Shown one piece after another: positions 1-5,280 of a stretch of DNA of 6,466 nucleotides; position 1 is the stretch's first letter; every line of letters begins with the position of its first letter. Source of the DNA: Coprobacter secundus. Lineage in GTDB: Bacteria; Bacteroidota; Bacteroidia; Bacteroidales; Coprobacteraceae. The DNA lies in the NCBI GenBank assembly GCA_000803105.1, contig JTDA01000037.1, positions 1 through 6,466 of the forward strand, written 5' to 3'. The notes below the pieces were generated by a model. The model was not told the origin of the DNA and ran no database searches. It saw only the letters and a program-made list of their open reading frames with translations. The translations under genes were made by a program, and so were the position numbers.

Positions 1-759
1 CTCGGCATTCACCTCGGGAGCCGTAAAAGGAACCCGCACCGGCATATTCTTTGCCGTCCACTCCACAAGTGTCAGAGAAGGCAGATTGCCATCCTGCACA
101 TCACTCGCAAGCTCTATATTCATGTCGATACGCGACATCAAAGCCTTCAATTCTATACGGCGCTCCCCCTCTACAGTCTCCTCCGGCTTGGTCAGGTCTA
201 TCACCTTGCTCCCCACCATAGGCATACCCTCCGAAGGCAAGCCCAGAGAGACATTCTCGGGCATATAGACAAGACCTTTCAGGTCCGACAAGTTACCGAT
301 ACCGTCGGGACGCCCGTCATTGTCCTCATCAGGGCCGAAGACCGAGGCATCCACATTCGCCACGGCATAAACGGTCGCGCTTTTCGCAAGCCCCTCATCC
401 GCAAACAAAGTATTATCTATCTTGAGCAGAATCTCCCCCCTTCCGGGAGCATAATACCCGCCCTCCCGCGCAGCATCCGGATACCCCGTAAGATACCCCC
501 CCTTCAAGTACTCGCCGTCAGAGCCGAAAAAGAAAATATAAAGCTGGTCGATTCTCTTCTCATTCTCATCCTTTATGTCACTCGACCGCGTAGTCACCTT
601 CAACTCATCCATCGGGTCGCCGGTGAAACTCAGAGACACCCCGCCGCCCGTCGCAGATACCGTATCTCGCAACAATTCATCCTCCTGGCAGGCACAGAGC
701 CCTGCAAGTAGCGCCACTGCCGCACTCAAAACTCGAAATAACCTTGAACGCATCACCAT
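1..759 (-). CDS. FimA-like / pilus tip-like lipoprotein, N-terminal 253 residues (runs off left edge)
   Basis: Read by hand from ATG at 759; the frame stays open to base 1, giving 253 residues with no stop, so the C-terminus lies outside the window. A second in-frame ATG at 753 is also possible. Residues 4-24 form a lipoprotein signal (arginines, then a hydrophobic run, LCAC with Cys24), followed by acidic QEDE, which resembles a Bacteroidota surface-export signal. T57-R58-S59 is a candidate protease maturation site. The order then fits the N-terminal domain of P. gingivalis FimA-type fimbrillins: DQLYIFFFG (71-79), VYAVANVD (130-137), GMPMVGSKV (178-186) and ALMSRIDMNIEL (206-217). Residues 144-152 contain DxDxDGxxD, a calcium-loop-like motif. 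It starts 22 bases after the stop of the preceding fimbrillin, so the two are probably cotranscribed. As the last visible subunit it may be a tip or minor fimbrillin (inference); FimA-family versus DUF4906-type cannot be settled without the C-terminus. Confidence 0.8.
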   Translation of the reverse strand, partial: MVMRSRLFRVLSAAVALLAGLCACQEDELLRDTVSATGGGVSLSFTGDPMDELKVTTRSSDIKDENEKRIDQLYIFFFGSDGEYLKGGYLTGYPDAAREGGYYAPGRGEILLKIDNTLFADEGLAKSATVYAVANVDASVFGPDEDNDGRPDGIGNLSDLKGLVYMPENVSLGLPSEGMPMVGSKVIDLTKPEETVEGERRIELKALMSRIDMNIELASDVQDGNLPSLTLVEWTAKNMPVRVPFTAPEVNAE

Positions 760-781
760 TTCGTAACCAGTATAAATTAAC

Positions 782-1981
782 CTATTCAAATATCACATCA
801 TCATTCGTCTCATCTTCATCGTCCGCCTCGCCGTCCTCCCACTGTTCCTGATTGTCAACCACAAACTGCAAGACGAAAGTATCACCCACAAAATTGAGCT
901 GGGCAGTATACTTGATACCCGGTTGAGGCGTAAACGTACCCGGACGCGCCGTCTCGAAAACATTCGGCACACCGTTGAACACATACTCTATCCTCACCTT
1001 CACATTCTCCCCGAAGCTCGTACCCGTCCCCGATATCAGCATCACATGCTCTCCCCCTATCGGGCTCGGAGACGAAGTCACCGTCTCGCCGAGAGACGCA
1101 TCAGGAGCCGGAAGCATCAAGCTACCCCCCGAGGCATCACCGTCAAACAACGTATACGTTCCCGTATAGCGGTCGCCCGGAAACGAAAAAGACGAGACAT
1201 CCCCCGTAAGGTCTATCCTTACCTTCTTGTAAAATGACCCGCTCAGCGTAACCGATTTCACCTCCAGGTCATACCCGCTGAAATTATTGACCTCAAACCC
1301 GAGGCCCGTCAGTACATGGCTGAAATTGAAACGCAGGTTACCATCCGACTTACGGCTGTTATAAAGCACCGCAAGCATCGCATCAGGAGTAGCCCTATGG
1401 TCAAGAGGAGCCGCCACATCCGTCCCCGTCTGCGGCATGGTAAACGTCAGCACAGGAGCCCCCGCCGTCTGCCCCGTTTCCGGCTTATCTACGGTAAAAG
1501 CCCCCGAATACGGATAATAAGCGACAAAAGAGTACCGGTAATCATCCGTCCCCGTAACACCGGCATTCGCTGCATTATCAGTATCATAACCATCCCGGTA
1601 CCAATACTTCGGGTTATTGCCCGTACCCCCGTTCCGGTCATACGTGCACCCGCCGGTACCCACGACCACCCGTTGCTTATAAAACACGTCCGGCGGGCAC
1701 AAAGCCTTCTTCAGAGCCCACAAACTCGCTCCCGCATTATAATTGGGAGTCTGCGTACCCACCGTATAAGGCACACAATACCCCAGCACGCCGAATTCGT
1801 CACCCGGCACCAGAGCATCCTTCAACGTGCTGCGCGTAACCGTCTCCACCATAAGAGCCGGAGTGTCGAATACAATACGGTCGCACTCCTTCCGCATAAG
1901 CTCCCCCGCGCTGTCCTTCTCACAAGCCGCACATACCACCGCAAGCACAGCCGTTCCGAACACATATTTTAGTCCCATCAT
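782..1981 (-). CDS. Accessory fimbrillin family lipoprotein (Mfa-like), cysteine-rich, acidic C-terminus
   Basis: 399 residues, start at the first of two adjacent ATGs, with GGAGG 11 bases upstream (1993-1997). The signal peptide ends in VCAAC, so Cys20 is the lipidated residue, followed by EKD. T49-R50-S51 sits where other fimbrillins are cut. Fimbrillin hallmarks are YRYSFVAYYPYSG (148-160), then FNFSHVLTGLGFEV (218-231), the equivalent of the F-K-H-x-L-x-x-V-x-F core motif, and PGIKYTAQLNF (354-364). The protein ends in a tryptophan (381) and a strongly acidic tail, with 11 Asp/Glu in the last 18 residues. Cys33, 69, 95 and 112 are additional to the lipid cysteine, which is unusual among its neighbours. 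It follows the first accessory fimbrillin by 38 bases. Likely a minor or adaptor pilus subunit near the tip; that role is inferred from position and divergence, while membership of the fimbrillin superfamily is well supported. Confidence 0.88.
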   Translation of the reverse strand: MMGLKYVFGTAVLAVVCAACEKDSAGELMRKECDRIVFDTPALMVETVTRSTLKDALVPGDEFGVLGYCVPYTVGTQTPNYNAGASLWALKKALCPPDVFYKQRVVVGTGGCTYDRNGGTGNNPKYWYRDGYDTDNAANAGVTGTDDYRYSFVAYYPYSGAFTVDKPETGQTAGAPVLTFTMPQTGTDVAAPLDHRATPDAMLAVLYNSRKSDGNLRFNFSHVLTGLGFEVNNFSGYDLEVKSVTLSGSFYKKVRIDLTGDVSSFSFPGDRYTGTYTLFDGDASGGSLMLPAPDASLGETVTSSPSPIGGEHVMLISGTGTSFGENVKVRIEYVFNGVPNVFETARPGTFTPQPGIKYTAQLNFVGDTFVLQFVVDNQEQWEDGEADDEDETNDDVIFE

Positions 1982-2000
1982 ATCGAGCTATTCCTCCTTT
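1982..2000 (-). promoter_or_regulatory. Ribosome binding site of the second accessory fimbrillin
   Basis: The mRNA reads AAAGGAGGAA with the GGAGG core at 1993-1997, 11 bases before ATG 1981 and 14 before the second ATG. This is a stronger Shine-Dalgarno than most genes here have, and it supports the first ATG as start. Confidence 0.6.
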
Positions 2001-2019
2001 CCTTCTCAACCACACCCCG

Positions 2020-3063
2020 TCAATCCACAATGATAATCCCCCCGACGGCCTCAGTCCAGGCATTCACCGTCGGTGTATCGAACAGAATACGGTCATTATC
2101 CGAGATAGTAAACGTATAGCGGTAATGCTTGCCCGCCTCCCACACAGCAAGAGGCAACGAAGCCAGATATACCTCACTGCGCCTCACATCACGACCCGCC
2201 TCATCACTCGAATAAGTCACCTCCAAGCAATACTCCCGGTCGATATTCTGCGGGAAGAGCAGCACATCGACGGTAGAGACTCCATCCGTTGTCACCTCCT
2301 GAACCTTGTCGTAAGAAGCAAACGGATGTTCCGAAGTCGTCCGCAGGCTCCCATCTGGGAAAGACCATCCCGCAAGAATCTCCGCATTATCCATCACACC
2401 GGTAACCTTGGCCGAAAAATTACCCGACTTATACATCCCATAAAGCCTGACATAATGGATACGGGGTACAAATCCCTCAAGACCCTCCGTCGCGACACTT
2501 CGTTTGCCCACAAACTCCACGCGAGCCAACAAATGCTTAAAACCCAACGGCACTATCTCAGGAGTATCCCCCGACATATCCCGGGCCGAAGCCGCCATCA
2601 GGTCATACCCGACGGTCGCATCAAAACCCTCGAGCGAAAGCGTACCATCGGCTTCATAACCGGCCGATACAACAGCCCCGTCGCTTGTAAGCTCTCCCGA
2701 CGTAGGATACAAAGCATAAAACGAATACGTCCGGCCCGCCTTCCAGTAGCGCGTCCCCTCATAACCCCACGTCGAGCCATCCGGCGTCGACACCGTGGCA
2801 GCTCGGAACACTTCGCTATCCGCATCCGCAGGCACATACCAGCCCCACACCGAAAAAGCGCTCCCGGCAGTAAAATCATTCACCACCCCGGCAGCACGCG
2901 TCATCCCGGGAGTCCCGAAACCGATGCGAGCATCCCCGGTCACATCTCCGTTTATAATATCCACCGATGTCTCCGTACAAGCCGGCAGCCATAACACAAT
3001 CACCGCCAGCCGGCAAAACCGGATAAACTTTACCTTCCCTCCGACCATTTTCATAACCTGCAT
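2020..3063 (-). CDS. Accessory fimbrillin family lipoprotein (Mfa-like 1 type)
   Basis: 347 residues from ATG 3063. In-frame ATGs at 3054 and 3048 and a GTG at 3081 are alternatives; none has a convincing Shine-Dalgarno at ideal spacing, so the exact start is uncertain. A basic stretch (KMVGGKVK), a hydrophobic core and WLPAC place the lipidated cysteine at residue 29. T55-R56-A57 is the predicted maturation cut. The fimbrillin signature is complete: YWKAGRTYSFYALYPTSG (106-123), YDLMAAS (153-159), GFKHLLARVEF (174-184), VDVLLFPQNI (265-274), then WEAGKHYRYTFTIS (308-321), ILFDTPTVNAW (326-336) and a short hydrophobic end, GGIIIVD. The protein lies 147 bases after the major fimbrillin and 38 bases before the next subunit. 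It should be exported to the outer membrane and built into the pilus as a minor subunit. Its place in the fibre (shaft, adaptor or tip-proximal) is not shown by sequence. Confidence 0.88.
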   Translation of the reverse strand: MQVMKMVGGKVKFIRFCRLAVIVLWLPACTETSVDIINGDVTGDARIGFGTPGMTRAAGVVNDFTAGSAFSVWGWYVPADADSEVFRAATVSTPDGSTWGYEGTRYWKAGRTYSFYALYPTSGELTSDGAVVSAGYEADGTLSLEGFDATVGYDLMAASARDMSGDTPEIVPLGFKHLLARVEFVGKRSVATEGLEGFVPRIHYVRLYGMYKSGNFSAKVTGVMDNAEILAGWSFPDGSLRTTSEHPFASYDKVQEVTTDGVSTVDVLLFPQNIDREYCLEVTYSSDEAGRDVRRSEVYLASLPLAVWEAGKHYRYTFTISDNDRILFDTPTVNAWTEAVGGIIIVD

Positions 3064-3095
3064 ACGTTTTAGTGGAGGCACACACGTACCTCGTG

Positions 3096-3103
3096 CAAAC
3101 CAA
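3096..3103 (-). promoter_or_regulatory. Weak candidate -7 promoter element (TTGGTTTG)
   Basis: The minus strand reads TTGGTTTG, one base off the Bacteroides -7 consensus TAnnTTTG, 32 bases before ATG 3063. A TTTG lies upstream, but only 13 bases separate the two, shorter than the usual -33/-7 spacing, so the promoter call is tentative. Confidence 0.2.
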
Positions 3104-3127
3104 CCTGTTCAATTCTCAAAATGTGGC

Positions 3128-3153
3128 TATAAGGGGACATTCAACCCCCTATA
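3128..3153 (-). terminator. Imperfect hairpin, possible attenuator or partial terminator
   Basis: On the transcript TATAGGGG pairs with CCCC-TTATA with one bulged base, leaving a 9-base loop. It lies about 58 bases after the major fimbrillin stop. There is no strong U-run directly after the stem (only TTTT a few bases on), so it is more likely an attenuator, pause or RNA-processing site than a full terminator. Confidence 0.3.
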
Positions 3154-3172
3154 ACCTGTATAAAATCCGGTA

Positions 3173-3198
3173 TCGCTTCCGCCCGTATACCCAAGCGA
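3173..3198 (-). repeat. Inverted repeat just after the major fimbrillin stop codon
   Basis: TCGCTT and AAGCGA are perfect 6-base arms around a 14-base GC-rich loop, beginning 12 bases past the stop codon of the major fimbrillin. A stem here could protect the 3' end of a processed fimbrillin mRNA (inference). There is no U-tract. Confidence 0.35.
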
Positions 3199-3210
3199 AA
3201 TACACCTTAA

Positions 3211-4176
3211 TTAGTTCTGCTCCGTCACGTCCACATCAGTACCCGGCAGTATATTGTTCCAGTCATCCACTTTCGGAGCATCGAACTCGATGATATTCAT
3301 ATCCGTAGCATTGATAGTAGCGATATAGTTGTAGCGGTTGCCCACTTTCCATTTCGCGTTATCTGCCGGGATAGTAGCCGTGAAAGTCTTGTTGATAGCA
3401 CTCTCGCCCTCAGGAGTAATCGTAGCCTCTATCGTCACGGTAAACCCACCGGAAACATCTTGAGGAAGCACCGTAAACTCAGCCTCTGCCGGAGTCTCGG
3501 TAGTTGCATTCAAGTCCGCTGCGCTCAACGAAGCATATGTCTGCCCGCTTTGGGCCAGCTCCCAGTTCGTGGCAGCCGTCGAGTACGTCAAGTCACCGTT
3601 ATTCTGTATCTTGCCGGCCTCTACCGTCAAATTGTTAATCACCAGCTCCTTGTCATTTCCCAGACCACTCTTTACCGTAAACTTCACCATCGACAAGACA
3701 TGCTTGAAAGTAAACGCCACCGGAGTGTTCGCCTCAGCCAAAGTCTCGGTCGAGATAGAAGCCAGCAAGTCATCATCGCCACCGGCAGTATAAGAAGAAA
3801 TCTTCAGCGTACCCGCACTCTTGTCATAAGACACATTTTCGAGGCTTCCGGCACCCTTGGCAGTACCGCCGTTAGAATAAGCAGCAAACGAATAAGTAGC
3901 AGCATTATCCCATATTTTGATATTGTCATAAGCCCATAAGCCATTCTGGAGATACACATTCTCATTCGTCAGCAAAGCATCCTCATTTTTATAAGCATAC
4001 ACATAAAAGCTCTGGATATTGTCATTATCCACAACAGTCGCGCTCTTGGTAGGATTCCCCACAAACGCTTTGCTGAACTTGATAGCACTGCTCTCCGCAA
4101 TATCCGTCACTTCACTCTGGCTACAACCCGTCAAAACAGCCGCAGCCACACCTAATACAAATAAACTTTTTTTCAT
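3211..4176 (-). CDS. Probable major fimbrillin (pilus shaft subunit), fimbrillin family lipoprotein
   Basis: 321 residues from ATG 4176. The start is preceded by an A/T-rich leader without Shine-Dalgarno, as is common for strongly expressed Bacteroidales genes. Residues 1-18 are a textbook lipoprotein signal: MKK, hydrophobic core, LTGC with Cys18. T43-K44-S45 is the likely maturation site, with Lys where the neighbours have Arg. The fimbrillin core follows: WDNAATYSFAAYSNGG (89-104), DDDLLAS (134-140), FTFKHVLSMVKFTV (155-168), AEFTVLPQDVSGGFTV (232-247), KWKVGNRYNYIATINAT (275-291), IIEFDAPKVDDW (295-306). Apart from the lipid cysteine it has no Cys; it is rich in Asn, Thr, Ser and Ala, and its DNA is visibly more A/T-rich than the flanking genes. 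Small size, simple composition and being the first fimbrillin after the DUF5119 gene suggest the shaft subunit. Mature protein would polymerise on the cell surface by strand exchange (family knowledge). The major-subunit assignment is inference; the family is secure. Confidence 0.9.
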   Translation of the reverse strand: MKKSLFVLGVAAAVLTGCSQSEVTDIAESSAIKFSKAFVGNPTKSATVVDNDNIQSFYVYAYKNEDALLTNENVYLQNGLWAYDNIKIWDNAATYSFAAYSNGGTAKGAGSLENVSYDKSAGTLKISSYTAGGDDDLLASISTETLAEANTPVAFTFKHVLSMVKFTVKSGLGNDKELVINNLTVEAGKIQNNGDLTYSTAATNWELAQSGQTYASLSAADLNATTETPAEAEFTVLPQDVSGGFTVTIEATITPEGESAINKTFTATIPADNAKWKVGNRYNYIATINATDMNIIEFDAPKVDDWNNILPGTDVDVTEQN

Positions 4177-4181
4177 TACAT

Positions 4182-4194
4182 CTTAAATTTTAAG
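4182..4194. repeat. Palindrome CTTAAA-T-TTTAAG in the fimbrillin leader
   Basis: Perfect 6-base arms (4182-4187 and 4189-4194) around one central base, ending 6 bases before ATG 4176. Too short a loop for a hairpin; a protein-binding site or simple A/T-rich initiation region are both possible. Confidence 0.3.
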
Positions 4195-4208
4195 TTAAAC
4201 ATCGAATT

Positions 4209-4230
4209 TGTTATCTATATATATGTTATC
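4209..4230 (-). repeat. Direct repeat GATAACA in the fimbrillin leader
   Basis: Two exact 7-base copies, at 4224-4230 and 4209-4215, with start-to-start distance 15 bases and an ATAT-rich spacer. Possible operator half-sites; chance is plausible in such A/T-rich DNA. Confidence 0.25.
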
Positions 4231-4249
4231 ATATCCATATCCATCACCC

Positions 4250-5269
4250 TCAACCAATCGGCACAGGAATATCCACATAATCGCCCCAGCCGTCCACATC
4301 CACATCGAAGCCGCCGCCGACACCGCCGCCTTCCTCATCCGAAATCTCAAGCCCCTTCACCACAATCACCCCGCCCCGGGGCTGGCCCTTGACCTGCCCC
4401 GTCACGTCAAACTCGAAAGTCTTGAACTTCCCGTTTCTCATCCGCACCTCCAGATTCAGCGAGTAGCGACGCTCATCCTCTCCCCCACGCACATAATGGT
4501 CGCCCGGATAATCAGGTACCCCGAACGACTGCACCTGCGCCTCGGCCCCGAAATCCTCCACCGTGCAGTCAAACATTACCGTAGCCGCATCAGGCCCCGT
4601 ATGCCCGTCCTTCAGATACACCGATTCCGCCATGCCCGCCAGAGCCCCGCGCGCCAGAGCCACATACTTCACACCCTTTCTGAACTCATACCGTATCAAG
4701 TACGTATACGTCAACGGGCGCATCACCACAGGAAGCTCCACCGCCTCCAGCGTACGCTCGGCAAAATGCTCCTCCATATAACACCCGTAAAGCATGTCCG
4801 GAGGATTCACCGTGCGCTCGTCCCCGTGCAGTTCCTTGAATCCGCTCCTCGTCAGCGTCCGGGTCGTGGCAGTAGCCGTAGCCGAAGCCGACAATCCGCT
4901 GAACACGATATACTCCGTATCATTATTATAAAACAACAACGAGTGCACACCCTCGCTCATGGGAAGGCGTCCCCCCTCTGCCGGCAAATTATTCTCCACA
5001 AACCTCCCGTCAGGATTATAAACGACACCCCGTATACCCTCCGAAACCTCCGGACGGAGCTCATCATAACCACGCCTCCAAGCCGCATTCCACTCCTGCT
5101 CCCAGTCTACCGCGTAAGTACGCTCCCACTCCTGTTCCCAAGACGCCGCCACATCAGTCTTCACCGAAAAGCTGTGCGACTCGTGGTCATAACACAAATC
5201 CTTGCGGCACCCGCACAACAACGGCAACACCACAGCAACATATACCATATGCGCAGAAAAACGTCTCAT
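4250..5269 (-). CDS. DUF5119 domain lipoprotein, probable pilus anchor or assembly protein
   Basis: 339 residues from ATG 5269, chosen over an upstream ATG at 5311 because it gives an ATGA overlap with the previous gene, has GGAGG 6 bases upstream, and places MRRFSAHM directly before the hydrophobic signal core. LLCGC makes Cys21 the lipidated residue, followed by RKDLCYDHE, the highly typical N-terminus of DUF5119 proteins. The family layout continues with GIRGVVYNPDGR (78-89), YIVFSG (120-125), MLYGCY (159-164), VVMRPLTYTYLIRYEF (181-196) and a C-terminal GGVIVVKGLEI (299-309). Near the end come a glycine-rich hinge (EEGGGVGGGF) and DVDVDGWGDYVDIPVPIG. Residues 44-60 contain WEQEW twice, 12 residues apart. 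DUF5119 genes commonly sit next to fimbrillin genes in Bacteroides and relatives. The usual Mfa2/FimB-type anchor is not seen in this window, so this protein may fill that role at the outer membrane; this is inference, the family call is firm. Confidence 0.88.
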   Translation of the reverse strand: MRRFSAHMVYVAVVLPLLCGCRKDLCYDHESHSFSVKTDVAASWEQEWERTYAVDWEQEWNAAWRRGYDELRPEVSEGIRGVVYNPDGRFVENNLPAEGGRLPMSEGVHSLLFYNNDTEYIVFSGLSASATATATTRTLTRSGFKELHGDERTVNPPDMLYGCYMEEHFAERTLEAVELPVVMRPLTYTYLIRYEFRKGVKYVALARGALAGMAESVYLKDGHTGPDAATVMFDCTVEDFGAEAQVQSFGVPDYPGDHYVRGGEDERRYSLNLEVRMRNGKFKTFEFDVTGQVKGQPRGGVIVVKGLEISDEEGGGVGGGFDVDVDGWGDYVDIPVPIG

Positions 5270-5280
5270 CTCCCGCCTCC
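5266..5280 (-). promoter_or_regulatory. RBS and ATGA stop/start overlap between the DUF3575 and DUF5119 genes
   Basis: The transcript reads GGAGGCGGGAGATGA: GGAGG at 5276-5280, six bases, then ATG 5269-5267 overlapping TGA 5268-5266. This is a classic translational-coupling arrangement and fixes the DUF5119 start. Confidence 0.85.

Larger units (their letters stand above)
3064..3210 (-). other. Intergenic region between the major and accessory fimbrillin genes
   Basis: 147 bases without a gene. It holds two inverted repeats (3173-3198 and 3128-3153) and an octamer TTGGTTTG on the minus strand (3096-3103) that also occurs upstream of the first gene of the window. No RNA gene or small ORF with a credible start is seen. 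Confidence 0.6.
4177..4249 (-). promoter_or_regulatory. A/T-rich leader of the major fimbrillin gene
   Basis: 73 bases, far richer in A/T than the surroundings, lying between the DUF5119 stop and the fimbrillin ATG. It contains a direct repeat GATAACA (4224-4230 and 4209-4215, 15 bases apart), a doubled GATATG, and a short palindrome next to the start. No clear TAnnTTTG/TTTG promoter pair is visible, so it may be an untranslated leader for enhanced translation, an internal promoter of other type, or both. Confidence 0.4.

Noticed and set aside
496..502. Run of seven C (G7 in the tip-like gene) as a possible phase-variation tract
   Set aside because: Six-base C runs occur in several other genes here and come from GGG-type codons; seven is too short to argue for slippage control.
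1316..1972. Plus-strand open frame (218 codons) opposite the second accessory fimbrillin
   Set aside because: Arg/Ile-rich shadow caused by G-ended codon bias of the real gene.
2125..2994. Plus-strand open frame (289 codons) opposite the first accessory fimbrillin
   Set aside because: Arg/His-rich antisense shadow; the minus frame holds a full fimbrillin signature with lipobox.
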